64,000 nucleotides of DNA from an uncultured Desulfosarcina sp. (GTDB lineage: Bacteria > Desulfobacterota > Desulfobacteria > Desulfobacterales > Desulfosarcinaceae), in NCBI RefSeq assembly GCF_963668215.1, contig NZ_OY764190.1, positions 1,178,001 to 1,242,000 of the forward strand, written 5' to 3'. The first letter of the stretch is position 1. Each line of letters begins with the position of its first letter. The notes under the pieces are model-generated. The model ran no database searches, had not been told where the DNA came from, and saw only the letters and a list, made by a program, of their open reading frames with translations. Shown piece by piece: positions 1-9,573 of the stretch. Both the position numbers and the translations under genes were made by a program.

Positions 1-1
1 T

Positions 2-157
2 GCATCGACCAACGAAGGTGCCGTGCGACTGTGGCAAAAGCTGGGGTTTGAAATCGTCGGGCGGCTGCCACGAGCATTCAAGCACCCTTTGAAAGGCAAC
101 GTCGATGCCTTTGTGATGTACAAGTGGCTGAAAACCAAAGAAGGGAAGAACTTTTGA
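2..157 (+). CDS. GNAT-family N-acetyltransferase, C-terminal fragment
   Basis: The window opens inside this reading frame, so only the last 51 residues are visible. They contain the TNEGAVRLWQKLGF segment followed by an RLPRAFKHP stretch. This is the usual end of the GNAT fold, where a residue near the N of 'TNEGA' and the helix after it contact acetyl-CoA. The substrate cannot be told from this fragment. The TGA stop overlaps the TTG start of the next gene, so the two are likely translationally coupled. The family call is fairly secure; specificity is unknown. Confidence 0.75.
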   Translation, partial: ASTNEGAVRLWQKLGFEIVGRLPRAFKHPLKGNVDAFVMYKWLKTKEGKNF

Positions 158-573
158 AACAAGTATTCCGCTTCGTCATTATCGGGCTTTTCCTCGGTGC
201 AACGGTTGCCATGGCCAATGAAGCTGAGAAGAAAGAATCAGCCATCGCATCGGCAGAAAAATGGCTTTCCATCGTCGACAACGGTAACTATGCAGAAAGT
301 TGGCAGGAGGCATCCGAATTCTTAAAACAAGCCGTCACGCGGGATCAATGGGAGCAGGCCGTACAGTCCGTACGCAAGCCGCTTGGCAAACGCGTCTCAA
401 GGGAATTGATACGCGCAGCGTATACCACATCCCTGCCCGGAGCGCCCGATGGCGAGTATGTCGTCATTCAATTTGACACGTCGTTCGAAAATAAAAAATC
501 CGGGATTGAAACCGTTACGCCAATGCTGTGCAAAGATGGAAAGTGGAGAATATCCGGTTACTATGTCAAATGA
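154..573 (+). CDS. small exported DUF4019-like protein
   Basis: This is a 139-residue protein. I prefer the TTG start because it overlaps the upstream stop (TTGA), has a GGGAAG-like ribosome site just before it, and puts a clean signal peptide at the N terminus (KQVFRFVIIGLFLG, then a likely cut after AMA). An in-frame GTG at 124 lies deeper in the upstream gene. The mature part has the pattern of DUF4019: an AEKWLSIVD helix, a W-x-x-A-S-x-x-F segment, and a C-terminal DGKWRISGYYVK strand. The function of this family is not known. The protein probably acts in the periplasm. Confidence 0.7.
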   Translation: MKQVFRFVIIGLFLGATVAMANEAEKKESAIASAEKWLSIVDNGNYAESWQEASEFLKQAVTRDQWEQAVQSVRKPLGKRVSRELIRAAYTTSLPGAPDGEYVVIQFDTSFENKKSGIETVTPMLCKDGKWRISGYYVK

Positions 574-589
574 ATCGTTTCCGCCGGTT

Positions 590-970
590 CTACGTTGAAA
601 AAAGCTCCTCGATTTTCGCCAGCAGGGTAACTTTGCGTACCGGTTTAACCACAAATGCGTCGCACTTGTCTCTGGCCTTGACCACGAAGTCCACATTGCT
701 GTGGGCCGTAACCATGATTTTTTTAGCCGCTGCAATGCCGTTCTTGCGCTCTAGTTCGCCAAATCGATTTAACAGGTCCAGGCCGGTGATGTCCGGCAGT
801 TCGATATCGATGGTGACCAGATCGTAAGGGCAATTGTCGTTGATGGCCTTCACGAAGTACTCCGTAGCCTCGACACCGCTGCCCGCCGTGTCGCAGGTAC
901 CCACATTGGTCAGCATCAACTCCAGTTTCGTCAAAGCGATGGGTTCGTCATCGATCAATAAAATACGCAT
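590..970 (-). CDS. single-domain response regulator (CheY-like)
   Basis: This is a 126-residue stand-alone receiver domain with no output domain. It has the acidic pair in LLIDDEP near residue 10, a phospho-acceptor Asp in the TIDIELPD segment, the conserved Thr in MVTAHS and the Lys in VVKPV. The start is at 970; an upstream in-frame ATG would add only six residues. It lies two bases beyond the stop of the hybrid kinase and on the same strand, so it most likely receives phosphate from that kinase's receiver/HPt relay. It ends in TAG. The partner or output is not visible. Confidence 0.88.
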   Translation of the reverse strand: MRILLIDDEPIALTKLELMLTNVGTCDTAGSGVEATEYFVKAINDNCPYDLVTIDIELPDITGLDLLNRFGELERKNGIAAAKKIMVTAHSNVDFVVKARDKCDAFVVKPVRKVTLLAKIEELFST

Positions 971-972
971 AT

Positions 973-3612
973 TCAGGTTCCTTTCCATTGGGATACGAAA
1001 TCCCGGAAGCGGTAAAACTGGCTTTTCAGGTTTTCAAAACCAATTTCGATTTCATTCATGGGGCCGTCTTTGCTGAGCTTTTCCAGACGAAAGGCAGCTT
1101 CGCTCAGGGCCGGGGCTTCCATGGTCGCCGCGCCGCCTTTGATGGCGTGGGCCTCTTTGCGAATGGCCTCCCGGTCTTCATTCTCAATGGACGCCTGGAT
1201 GCGTTCAAGCTGCCCGTCGGCATTCTCGATCAGTTGCCGGGCGATGGTCCTCACCGTTTCCGCATCGCCGAACTCTTCCAGGGCCGTGGCGACTTCCATG
1301 ATTGTGTCATCCTCACCGGTTGACGTTTCGACGGCTTTCACCGGTTCCTGAGATACCGGGGCCGCTTCAGGTTTGCTTTGCGGCCCGATCCAGCGGTCGA
1401 CCGCCTCGATGAGCTGCCTGCGGCGAATGGGTTTGGCCAAATAGCCGTCCATGCCGGCATCGAAGCATTTGTCCTCATCCCCTTTCAGCGCACTGGCCGT
1501 CAGGGCGATGATGGGCGTCCGGCGACCGCGGCCCGAGGCCGCCTCGATTTCCCGAATTTTCCCGGTGGCATCCAAACCGTTTAACACCGGCATTTGAATA
1601 TCCATCAGAATCAGATCGTAAGCGTTCTCGACGAAGGCATCCACAGCCTGCTGTCCGTTGTCGGCCAGATCGACGTCGAACCCGGCGGCCGTCAGGTGCA
1701 TCAATGCCACCTTCTGATTGGTCGGATAGTCGTCCGTTACCAGGATGCGCCCGCTACGGCGGGCGGCTGCCGGGTCAACATCGGCAGACAGATCGGATTT
1801 CAGATGCTCGACGCAGACGCCATGGATTGCCTGATGAAGGGCCGCATTCAAATCGCCGATTTTTACCGGTTTGGTGACCAAGGCCTGAAAACCATGGGCC
1901 GGCCCGTTGCTGTCGGCCACCATTTTTTTCAGGCTCGTTGCCAGAATTACGGGCAAGGCCGCCAAGGCTGTGGTCTGCGCCTTCAATCGCTCTATTAATT
2001 CTGCTGCGGTCATATCCGATACGCGATCGGCTGTGATAATGGCATGGACGGGCTCTTTCATGGAGTCCCGCTCGGCCAGCAGCGCCAGGGCTGCCTCGCC
2101 GCTGGAGCTTGACCGGCAGCGGATACCTATCCGATCGAGATGGCCGGCAAGAACCCGGCAGGTGGTTGCACTGCCGTCAACCACCAGAACGGTGGTATTG
2201 GCTTCCCATTCGGTTTCTCTGGCCGGAACGGATGGTTCTGCCGGCGACCGGGAAAATTCGGCCGTGAACCAGAAGGTACTGCCCCTTTCGGATTGACTGT
2301 CCACACCGATTTCTCCCCCCATCAGTTCGACCAGCTGCTTGCTGATGGTGGTTCCCAGGCCGGTCCCCCCGTACTGCCGGGTCGTGGAGTTGTCCGCCTG
2401 GGTGAAGCTGGAAAAAATCTGGGCGATTTTTTCTTCGGGGATCCCGATTCCGGTATCCTTTATGGAAAAACGGATCCGGGTGCGTTCGTTGCTGCTTTCT
2501 TCCGGTCTGGCCTCAATGAGGATTTCGCCTGCATGGGTGAATTTGACCGCATTTCCGGTAAGATTGAACAGCACCTGGCGCAAACGATGAGGATCGCCTT
2601 CAAGACGGGTCGGCGTATCCGGCGCGATGAAGACATTGAGTTCGACCCCCTTTTCGCTGGTCTGCAATGCAAAGCTCTCCCCGATCTCCTCCATGAGAAC
2701 ATCCAGATCGAATTCAACCTGCTCCAGCTCCAGTTTGCCCGATTCGATCTTGGAAAAATCCAGCACATCGTTGATTTGCCTGAGAAGGGACAGCGATTCA
2801 CGGCCGATGATATCAACGATGCGCCGCTGATTGGCGTCGAGGTCGGTGGACAGCGCCACTTCGGTCATGCCGATGATACCATTGAGCGGCGTTCGCAGTT
2901 CATGGCTCATGTTGGCCAGAAAATCCCCTTTGGCCCGGTTGGCCGCCCTGGCCGCTTCGGCCATGGCCTGGGTCTGATCCATGGAAGCCTGAAGCTCTTT
3001 CTGGGACCGGGTCAGTTCCCGGGTTCGTTCAGCCACCTGATCCTCCAGAATCCGGCTCTGATTCTTCAGCAGATCGGTGTAGGCCATGCTTTCCGACGCA
3101 TTGGCCACATGCAGCAGAACAATCGAAAGCAGGGTCTTGGCTGTGTCGGGCAGCTTGGTCTGGCCGGACGGCAACAGACCGCCGAACATGCCCTTGACCT
3201 GATTGTGGTTGGCGATCACATGCAGCAGGTACTGGCGGGAGTGATCCCGCGACGAAATCACCACGCCACGGCGTTCGCGGATGGCCCAGGCGAAGTAGCC
3301 TTCGTCGATCATATAATCCACTTCTTTTTGGATCTCCGCGGCCAGATGATCGGGGTGGCGATATGTGGGCTGAAAGGAAAAGTCCGCCTCATCGACCATG
3401 TAAAAGGCCAACGCTTCAAAGGGCATGATGGCGTCGATGCGGCGTTTGGCCTCGGGAAGCAGGGTTTGAAGGCTGCAATCGCCGCCCCCGATCTCCGTGT
3501 AGAAATCCTCCAGCGAAAGAACCATTTCCAGGGCGTTCTGGATATAGCGGCGGTTTTCCTCCAGATACGCGATACGGTGCTTCAGGTCGGCGATGGTGTC
3601 TTGATCTGACAT
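973..3612 (-). CDS. hybrid sensor histidine kinase with two receivers and HPt
   Basis: This is an 879-residue cytoplasmic kinase with no membrane segments. Order: a short N-terminal helix, a GAF-like sensor (about 36-172), a coiled coil (180-225), HisKA with the H box [12 protein letters not shown] (His near 237), an HATPase with DTGIGIPEE and GGTGLG, a first receiver (about 480-600), a second receiver (about 625-745) and an HPt domain containing HAIKGGAA. The second receiver has the normal DD pair and LMDIQMP. The first has VVDGS in place of VVDD, so its acidic pocket is incomplete. The ATG at 3612 follows the HDOD stop by five bases; longer in-frame extensions look non-coding. HDOD, kinase and CheY form one operon. 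Confidence 0.9.
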   Translation of the reverse strand: MSDQDTIADLKHRIAYLEENRRYIQNALEMVLSLEDFYTEIGGGDCSLQTLLPEAKRRIDAIMPFEALAFYMVDEADFSFQPTYRHPDHLAAEIQKEVDYMIDEGYFAWAIRERRGVVISSRDHSRQYLLHVIANHNQVKGMFGGLLPSGQTKLPDTAKTLLSIVLLHVANASESMAYTDLLKNQSRILEDQVAERTRELTRSQKELQASMDQTQAMAEAARAANRAKGDFLANMSHELRTPLNGIIGMTEVALSTDLDANQRRIVDIIGRESLSLLRQINDVLDFSKIESGKLELEQVEFDLDVLMEEIGESFALQTSEKGVELNVFIAPDTPTRLEGDPHRLRQVLFNLTGNAVKFTHAGEILIEARPEESSNERTRIRFSIKDTGIGIPEEKIAQIFSSFTQADNSTTRQYGGTGLGTTISKQLVELMGGEIGVDSQSERGSTFWFTAEFSRSPAEPSVPARETEWEANTTVLVVDGSATTCRVLAGHLDRIGIRCRSSSSGEAALALLAERDSMKEPVHAIITADRVSDMTAAELIERLKAQTTALAALPVILATSLKKMVADSNGPAHGFQALVTKPVKIGDLNAALHQAIHGVCVEHLKSDLSADVDPAAARRSGRILVTDDYPTNQKVALMHLTAAGFDVDLADNGQQAVDAFVENAYDLILMDIQMPVLNGLDATGKIREIEAASGRGRRTPIIALTASALKGDEDKCFDAGMDGYLAKPIRRRQLIEAVDRWIGPQSKPEAAPVSQEPVKAVETSTGEDDTIMEVATALEEFGDAETVRTIARQLIENADGQLERIQASIENEDREAIRKEAHAIKGGAATMEAPALSEAAFRLEKLSKDGPMNEIEIGFENLKSQFYRFRDFVSQWKGT

Positions 3613-3617
3613 TGGAT

Positions 3618-4847
3618 TTACGACTCGCCCGTGAAGATCGACGTCAGGAAATTCAGGTGGTGGATCGCCTGGGGGATGATCGTGGCAAGGGTCTGAGGAG
3701 AGATCTTCAGCTTGTCCCAGGCCGCTGCGTCCAGGGTGGGAATGCACCACTCCCCGCTTTTGCCCTCGCCCAGGGCATGGGCGATGATGTCGGCCAGATG
3801 AATGACGGCCGCCCGGGCCGGATCCTGAGCCGAGGCCGGTCGATGGTGGAAGGCCACATTCTGACTCAAGGCGACGGGAAATTTCCATTTTTCGAAAAGA
3901 TCGGCGGCGATGTCCGTGTGCCGAAATCCCATGATCCGTTTTTCCACGTCATAAAGACAGGACTCGCCATCGGCGGCAGCGGCCAGCATGGTTCCCACCT
4001 GCCGGGGAAAGTACTTGAACATGACCATTCTGCCGATGTCGTGGAGCAATCCGGCAACAAAAAGCTGTTCGGTATTGCGGATGTTGCCTCCGGCCGCCAG
4101 AATGCGCGCCAGGACGCCGCAGGTCAGGCTGTGATGGGTAAAGGCCTGCGTGTCGAACACATTTTTGGGAATATCCTTGAAGATTTCCATGGTGGCGATA
4201 CCCGCCGCCAGGGCCGAAATTTCTTTCGAACCGATAACGGTAACGGCGCGACTGATGCTGTCGATTCTGGATGGGAAACCATAAAACGCGCTGTTGACGA
4301 TCCGCAGAAGCTGGGCTGCCAGTCCCGGGCTTTTGCTGATGACCTGGGCAATGTCGTCGGAGGAGGAAAACGGGTCGGCAATGGTGTCGTTGAGTTTGAA
4401 AATGATGGTTGGCGCTTCCGGCAATTTGATGTCCAGGTTGCGGAGTTTCTGGCGCATCTCCAGGCCGCTCGACGAAGGCGCGCTATCCTTGGCCGCCACA
4501 GTCGGCATTTCCACCGTCTGGCTGACCCCACTTCGACTTCGATGGAAAACGGCCTGGCGAAAAATCTCTGCGACCGCCGGGTGGTTGAGGTCGTTTCCGG
4601 AAAAGGCCGATTTAAGGCTTTCGGCCGTTTGCCGCATGACTTCCGGGTCCACCGCCGGCGCGTCGTCCGGCCCGTCTTCCCGGTCGTCCTGGACCTGCAC
4701 CTCCGGGACGCCCCACATCCTAAAAATATTCAAATGTTTGGGAGCAATGGCCTGACCTTTTGACAGCAGCAGGCGGCCGCTCATGTCGGTTACATCAGTT
4801 GCCAGGATCATCCCCGGCTTGAGTTGGTCGATGGAATAATAGGGCAT
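3618..4847 (-). CDS. HDOD-domain signalling protein
   Basis: This is a 409-residue protein. The N terminus resembles the short module often found ahead of HD-type domains ([11 protein letters not shown], then [15 protein letters not shown]). The HDOD domain covers roughly residues 130-330, with LPEAPTIIF, the helix [19 protein letters not shown] and the [10 protein letters not shown] segment. HDOD proteins usually lack HD phosphodiesterase activity and act as scaffolds or regulators in signalling, motility and stress. I chose the ATG at 4847 because GGAAC sits four bases ahead; a TTG at 4871 is possible. It is the first gene of the operon with the hybrid kinase and the CheY-like regulator. 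Confidence 0.87.
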   Translation of the reverse strand: MPYYSIDQLKPGMILATDVTDMSGRLLLSKGQAIAPKHLNIFRMWGVPEVQVQDDREDGPDDAPAVDPEVMRQTAESLKSAFSGNDLNHPAVAEIFRQAVFHRSRSGVSQTVEMPTVAAKDSAPSSSGLEMRQKLRNLDIKLPEAPTIIFKLNDTIADPFSSSDDIAQVISKSPGLAAQLLRIVNSAFYGFPSRIDSISRAVTVIGSKEISALAAGIATMEIFKDIPKNVFDTQAFTHHSLTCGVLARILAAGGNIRNTEQLFVAGLLHDIGRMVMFKYFPRQVGTMLAAAADGESCLYDVEKRIMGFRHTDIAADLFEKWKFPVALSQNVAFHHRPASAQDPARAAVIHLADIIAHALGEGKSGEWCIPTLDAAAWDKLKISPQTLATIIPQAIHHLNFLTSIFTGES

Positions 4848-5101
4848 CGCCGTTCCAGTCCGTATTCGCAATTCACTGCCTTTTCCGGTACCCTTATATA
4901 TCGCGCAACAGCCTCTGAACTTTAGCTTCCTGCCCGGTCGGAAATGACCAGGTTTGAAAATTCGGTTCCCCTGCCTTACTGTATGGATTCATGAAACGAA
5001 AGAAATGAAACCGGGATGCAGGATGTAACACGGCCTCATTCGAAGCGCGGCATCTGCGGAAAAGCTTCTATGGCCAACAAAAACGATAAAAGGAGAATCC
5101 G

Positions 5102-6001
5102 ATGACGACGAAACGACAAGCGGCTGTAATGGGGGCTTTTGTGGCCGACGCCCTGTCCCTCGGCGTCCACTGGGTGTACAACACCGGCGTAATCGATAAA
5201 AAATTCGGCAGGGTGGAACAGTACCATGATCCGCTGACATCTTACCACAAAGGCAAGAAGGCGGGGGATTTCACCCACTATGGAGACCAGATGCTGGTGC
5301 TGCTGGAGACCCTTGGTGAAGGAAAGGGCTTCGACGCCAACCGGTTTGCCCAGTCATGGCGGGAATTTTTTTCGGATTATACGGGCTACTTCGACAAGGC
5401 CACCAAAGCCACCCTGGAAAATATGACCGGAGGCCGCGAACCGACCCAAAGCGCCTCGGACTCGGATGACCTGGCCGGCGCCTCCCGCATGGCTCCGCTG
5501 GTGGGGGTATATGGCAACGACCTGGATCAACTCGTCCGGACTGCGCGGTCACAAACCGCCATCACCCACGGCGACGACCGGGTGATCGCATCCGCAGACT
5601 TTTTTGCACGCACGGTCTTCGCCATTCTTAATGGCAAGGAACCGGTCCCGGCCATGGAGGCCACCTTGAACGATCATTTTGCAGACAGCGACATCGCCCC
5701 GCTGGTCCGCATGGGGCTGCAAAGCAAGGATCGGGATACCCGCGAAACCATCGCCGAGTTCGGTCAGATGTGCAGTGTGGAAGCCGGCCTGCCGGGCACC
5801 GTACACCTCGTTGCCCGTCATGGCGAGGATTTCAAGACGGCCATGGTGGAAAATGTCATGGCCGGCGGCGATTCTTCGGCCCGCGGCATGCTGGCCGGCA
5901 TGGTGCTGGCCGCGGCCCACGGCATGTCCGCCATCCCCGATGAATGGATATCGGGGCTGAATGCCGGGGAACGCATCCGAACGCTACTGGAACAGCTATG
6001 A
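5102..6001 (+). CDS. ADP-ribosylglycohydrolase family protein
   Basis: This is a 299-residue protein of the DraG/J1-crystallin family, which removes ADP-ribose from proteins, nucleic acids or small molecules using a two-metal centre. The N-terminal AVMGAFVADALSLGVHW helix matches the family's start. The DSDDLAGASRMAPL segment (about residues 120-135) holds the Asp pair, and ITHGDDRVIASADFFAR (about 153-170) is the second conserved block. A good AAAGGAG ribosome site precedes the ATG. It stands alone between divergent and convergent neighbours. No ADP-ribosyltransferase or nitrogenase gene lies nearby, so its target is unknown. Confidence 0.85.
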   Translation: MTTKRQAAVMGAFVADALSLGVHWVYNTGVIDKKFGRVEQYHDPLTSYHKGKKAGDFTHYGDQMLVLLETLGEGKGFDANRFAQSWREFFSDYTGYFDKATKATLENMTGGREPTQSASDSDDLAGASRMAPLVGVYGNDLDQLVRTARSQTAITHGDDRVIASADFFARTVFAILNGKEPVPAMEATLNDHFADSDIAPLVRMGLQSKDRDTRETIAEFGQMCSVEAGLPGTVHLVARHGEDFKTAMVENVMAGGDSSARGMLAGMVLAAAHGMSAIPDEWISGLNAGERIRTLLEQL

Positions 6002-6016
6002 ATGGATAAACACTGA

Positions 6017-7060
6017 CTATTGCGGGCGCAACCCCGCATCCACATCCACAGCCACCGGCTCGTCGGGCAGATTGGAACGGATGATGATATTGCGCTGAAG
6101 GCTCTTGACCACCCGGTCGATATTGCCCACTCCGTCCCGGATTTCACGGATACCCTCCTTGGCGGTTGCCGTTACCCGGGGAATGTCCTGGCTGCCTTCC
6201 TTCATGTTCTCCAGAATGACCTGGATGGTTTCGATGGACCGGCGGGCCTCTTCCAGAATCTCCTTCAGGGCTTCGACGTTCTCCACCACGCCGGTTCCCG
6301 CCGTTTGGATCGTCGCCAGGTTGTCGCTGACCTGGTCCATCAGGCCGGGCCCCCGTTGGGCGGTTGCCTGGATATGGTCCAGCAGGTCATCGGTCCGGTC
6401 CAGGCTTGACAGAACCTGGTCCACCAGTTCCCGTGAGGCCACCAGGGAGCCCAGGGTGCCCTGCCCCTGGTCGATCTTGCCGGCAATCCGCTCCAGGTGA
6501 AACGAAGTCTGCTCGATGTGATCCAAGGTGGTCAGCAGCGGCCCCTGCGGATCTTTCATGATGGAGACCAGCTCGGCGAGTTCCTGAATCGTACGCACCG
6601 CCAGCATCGCCGTCTTTTCCACCTCGAATTCTTTTAAAAGGTCCGTAATGGATTTTTTTTCCTGGGAGGGAATCATGCCGCCGACGGGAATTTTCGGGGA
6701 ATTGGAATCGCCGGGAATAATGGAAATGTATTCCGAACCGATAAGTGTCGGGCTGTCCACCACGGCCACCGAATCCTGGCGGATGCGGGAGGCGTATCTG
6801 GCCAGGATGGACAGTTCGACGTTCACGTTGTCCTCCCCCAGAGAGATCCGTTCCACCTTGCCGATATCGGCCTTGAACAGTTTGACCGCCGCATTGGACT
6901 GCAAGTTGTAGCTCTGTTTGAAACTGGTGTAAAACGTGACCTCTTCGGCAAACCAGTCCTTGCCCCGTCCAAGAATCACCACCGTTGTCAGCAGCAGCAC
7001 GAAAATGCCGATGATGAAAACGCCGACGCTCTTCTCCGCTTTTGTGAAGCTTGTTTCCAT
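6017..7060 (-). CDS. MCE/MlaD-family lipid-transport protein
   Basis: This is a 347-residue protein: an N-terminal membrane anchor (residues 12-32, VGVFIIGIFVLLLTTVVIL), an MCE domain (about 40-125, from VTFYTSFKQSYNLQSNAAV to SEYISIIPG), and a long helical C-terminal part with hydrophobic heptads. MCE proteins form hexameric rings or tubes in the periplasm that carry phospholipids between inner and outer membranes. It is the last gene of a three-gene operon with an MlaE permease and an ABC-like subunit. The long coiled tail resembles the longer MCE proteins of Gram-negatives more than E. coli MlaD (about 180 residues). It ends in TAG. Confidence 0.87.
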   Translation of the reverse strand: METSFTKAEKSVGVFIIGIFVLLLTTVVILGRGKDWFAEEVTFYTSFKQSYNLQSNAAVKLFKADIGKVERISLGEDNVNVELSILARYASRIRQDSVAVVDSPTLIGSEYISIIPGDSNSPKIPVGGMIPSQEKKSITDLLKEFEVEKTAMLAVRTIQELAELVSIMKDPQGPLLTTLDHIEQTSFHLERIAGKIDQGQGTLGSLVASRELVDQVLSSLDRTDDLLDHIQATAQRGPGLMDQVSDNLATIQTAGTGVVENVEALKEILEEARRSIETIQVILENMKEGSQDIPRVTATAKEGIREIRDGVGNIDRVVKSLQRNIIIRSNLPDEPVAVDVDAGLRPQ

Positions 7061-7072
7061 GGGTCGGAAAGA

Positions 7073-7762
7073 CTATCGCTCCTCCAAATCCCTGATCCGG
7101 ATCGTTTTGTCGTTAAGCGTCAACTGCCGCCGCCCCAGGTCGCTCATTTTTTCGTTGTTGGAAAAAAAGACGACCGCCGTTTCCGACTGTACCATATTTT
7201 TCAGGTGGTTAAAAATAGCATCGTCCGGGTTGATCTGGATGAAATTTTCCGGCCGGTCGATCAGCATCAGCAACGGCCGCTTGCCCATCTCACGGATGGC
7301 GATGGTTTTCATCAGGGCGCTGTCGTTCAGTTCGGAAGGCCGATGCTCCAGATCGTCAGTCAGGCCGGCATCCTTGCACAGGAGATTCATCGTTTCATCC
7401 AGGTCGATGGACAGATCGTTCTCGTGATAGAAGCGGCCAAGGAGAAGATTTTCGCGGACCGTTCGGTTGCTGATCATGGTGCAATCGGGCGCCACGTAAC
7501 CGATCTGGCGTTTTACGGCCAGGCATCGCCGATAGTCGTACAGATCCACGTCGAACCCGTTGAACCGAAACCGGCCCTGATCCGGGCGCTCCAGAGTGGC
7601 CAGCAGGCGCAACAGTTGCCGGCTGTCCAGCGCTGCTTTGGCGTCGATGGCGATCACGTCGCCGCGGTTGATCGTCAGGCGATCCACACCGTAGGTCGCC
7701 TGCTTGCCAAAGGGCGCAAGCACGAGGTTGGTAATTTCGATAATCGGTGGGATCGGCTGCAT
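7073..7762 (-). CDS. ABC ATP-binding-like subunit (MlaF position) lacking catalytic motifs
   Basis: This is a 229-residue protein between an MlaE permease and an MCE protein, where an MlaF-type ATPase is expected. The fold pattern of an ABC nucleotide-binding domain is kept, including GDVIAID, QLLRLLATLERPDQG and VRENLLLG. The working motifs are not. The Walker A position reads DAKAALDS instead of GxxGxGKS/T. The Q-loop Gln is missing (YVAPDC). The signature reads LNDSA, not LSGGQ. After Walker B (LLMLID) the catalytic Glu is Arg (DRP). The H-loop His is Asn (FFSNN). The frame is intact and the start abuts the permease stop (TAAATG), so it looks maintained rather than decayed. It is probably a structural pseudo-ATPase. 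Confidence 0.8.
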   Translation of the reverse strand: MQPIPPIIEITNLVLAPFGKQATYGVDRLTINRGDVIAIDAKAALDSRQLLRLLATLERPDQGRFRFNGFDVDLYDYRRCLAVKRQIGYVAPDCTMISNRTVRENLLLGRFYHENDLSIDLDETMNLLCKDAGLTDDLEHRPSELNDSALMKTIAIREMGKRPLLMLIDRPENFIQINPDDAIFNHLKNMVQSETAVVFFSNNEKMSDLGRRQLTLNDKTIRIRDLEER

Positions 7763-8539
7763 TTACACGTAAAAAATAAAAGAAACGAAAATGTTGATCA
7801 CCAGGCAATAAAAAAAACAGTCCACGGCCGCTTTGGAGGTCGCGATCGGCACCTGGGTAATCTGCTCCTTCGGCGTCAGCCCATGATAAAGACAGGTAAC
7901 GGTGATGGCCACACCGAAAAAGATGCTTTTCAACAAACCCACGGCAATATCGGCCCCCACGACGCCCTTGGCGATCTGCTGGAAAAACCCCTCCACCGGC
8001 AGGGTGGTAAACCCCTTGACGACGGCATAGCCTCCGATGATGGCCATGAGATCGAACACCAGAACCAGGCTGACAATGGCCGTCGTAATGCCCAGCAATC
8101 GCGGGAGACAGAGGGTGTCCAGAGGATCGATCCCCGCCATTTCCAGGGTTTCGATTTCGTTGAGCACATTCATGTAGGATATTTCGATGGTCACGGCGGT
8201 GGCGGACCTCAGAATCACGACGATGGCTGTAATCAGCGGCCCGATTTCCCGCAATACGAGCAGCACGACAATTTTGCCCAGGTCCACCTGACCGGACAGT
8301 TGGGAAAACTGGACGATCATCATGACGCCGATAATCAGGGCGACGGGAACGATCACCGGCAGCGCCTGGACAGCTGTGAAGTAAAGCTGTTCCACGACAA
8401 CCCTGCGGATCAGCACCCGGCCGGTACGGGGCAGCGGCACGGCAATGGCAATCAGCCGGCAGGTCAGCGCACACAACTCCGCCAGACGGTTGAACCTTCG
8501 GATCGTCGTTCTGCCCAATGCACCGACGATATTGTCCAT
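7763..8539 (-). CDS. MlaE-family ABC permease
   Basis: This is a 258-residue inner-membrane permease of the MlaE family. It has five or so hydrophobic segments. The family's conserved core is visible: VREIGPLITAIVVILRSATAV, the cytoplasmic coupling-helix region NEIETLEMAGIDPLDTL with its E-x-L-x-x-x-G-I-D-P motif, and a C-terminal hydrophobic tail ending FIFYV. MlaE dimers form the inner-membrane part of phospholipid transporters that feed MCE rings. It is the first gene of the operon, and its stop directly abuts the start of the ABC-like gene. The gene shares its upstream region with a divergent exported-protein gene. Confidence 0.9.
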   Translation of the reverse strand: MDNIVGALGRTTIRRFNRLAELCALTCRLIAIAVPLPRTGRVLIRRVVVEQLYFTAVQALPVIVPVALIIGVMMIVQFSQLSGQVDLGKIVVLLVLREIGPLITAIVVILRSATAVTIEISYMNVLNEIETLEMAGIDPLDTLCLPRLLGITTAIVSLVLVFDLMAIIGGYAVVKGFTTLPVEGFFQQIAKGVVGADIAVGLLKSIFFGVAITVTCLYHGLTPKEQITQVPIATSKAAVDCFFYCLVINIFVSFIFYV

Positions 8540-8581
8540 GGGGCCGTTGTCCTCTTTGTCCGGATCGGTCGTCCAGCTTTG

Positions 8582-8610
8582 TTGACTTCTCCGAATTTGT
8601 ACAATATATA
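8582..8610 (+). promoter_or_regulatory. sigma-70-like promoter for the exported protein at 8650
   Basis: TTGACT at 8582-8587 is followed by a 17-base spacer and TATATA at 8605-8610. The gene start lies 40 bases further on. It sits in the divergent gap shared with the mlaE-like operon. Assigned by pattern only. Confidence 0.45.
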
Positions 8611-8649
8611 TTTCGCACTGGTCAACATCATAGGGGTAACTACCAAGAA

Positions 8650-9546
8650 TTGAAAGTAAAATTTATTCTGCGCCCAATCTACCAACTCTTCGTGCTGATT
8701 GCTTTCTGCTTGGCTGCATCCGCTTCGGCCGACGGTCCCCTGGTCCAACAGTCGGGCAGCGGCTGCATCGACTGGAGCGCGGGAACGGTTCGCGCCAAGG
8801 GAGTCGGCACCCCGGCCCAAACCGGTGACAACGATACGCCGGCCGAAGCCTCGGCCATTCTGGAAAACGCCCGGCAGACGGCCCGAAAAAAACTGCTGGA
8901 GACGGTAATGACCATCCGCATCGACGCCGGCAGCCGCATCGCGGACCGAGTTCAGGGGAGCCCGGATTTTCTGGAGGGGCTGCACACCCTTGCCGGCAAC
9001 GCCGCCGTTACCCGGCAGGAATACCTTTCAGACGGAACGCTGGAGATCGAACTGACCATGAACCTGACGGGGGGATTCGGCCAGTTCGTGCTGCCGGAGG
9101 AAATTCGCCAGGTGGAGCCGGTCACCACGATGAATACGGCCCAAAAGGAAACACAATCGACATCCAAAGAAAAGGTGGGCGTCGGCAGCGCCCCCTATAC
9201 CGGGCTGATCGTCGATGCCGTCGGGATTGGCGCTAAACCCGCTCTGGTACCGGTCATCGCCGACGAATCCGGGGAAGTTGTTTACGGCCCCGCTTTTGCC
9301 AGCCGTGAATTTGCCGTGTCCAGGGGCATGAGCGGTTATGCCGCCAGTTTGGATGCCGCCCGCAAAGACCCGCGGGTGGGGGACCGCCCCCTGATTGTCA
9401 AGGCCATCCGGACCCGTTTTACGGGAAACACGGATCTGGTTATTCCAACCACCGAAGCCGCCCGCCTGCGCAGTTCGGCGATTCATTTGAATTTCCTGAA
9501 GGCCTGCCGGGTGTGCATTGTTCTCGATGGGATGGTAAAGCAGTAA
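8650..9546 (+). CDS. exported LPP20/FlgT-like protein
   Basis: This is a 298-residue protein starting at TTG. The start is chosen because it gives a clean signal peptide (YQLFVLIAFCLAASASA, cut before DGP); longer in-frame versions run through the promoter region. The mature part begins with CIDWSAGTVRAKGVG, a pattern shared with FlgT/LPP20-type envelope proteins, followed by an alpha-rich segment (ENARQTARKKLLETV). This family is found in flagellar and outer-membrane contexts. The C-terminal half has a YTGLIVDAVG segment and an ADESGEVVYGP segment. There is no lipobox. The exact role is unknown. It is followed after 27 bases by a TPR lipoprotein gene. Confidence 0.65.
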   Translation: MKVKFILRPIYQLFVLIAFCLAASASADGPLVQQSGSGCIDWSAGTVRAKGVGTPAQTGDNDTPAEASAILENARQTARKKLLETVMTIRIDAGSRIADRVQGSPDFLEGLHTLAGNAAVTRQEYLSDGTLEIELTMNLTGGFGQFVLPEEIRQVEPVTTMNTAQKETQSTSKEKVGVGSAPYTGLIVDAVGIGAKPALVPVIADESGEVVYGPAFASREFAVSRGMSGYAASLDAARKDPRVGDRPLIVKAIRTRFTGNTDLVIPTTEAARLRSSAIHLNFLKACRVCIVLDGMVKQ

Positions 9547-9573
9547 GATCCTTGGACGAATAAGGAGAACGCC

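Noticed and set aside
2140..3609. Long plus-strand open frame of 489 codons
   Set aside because: It is the antisense shadow of the hybrid kinase, which has all expected motifs on the minus strand.
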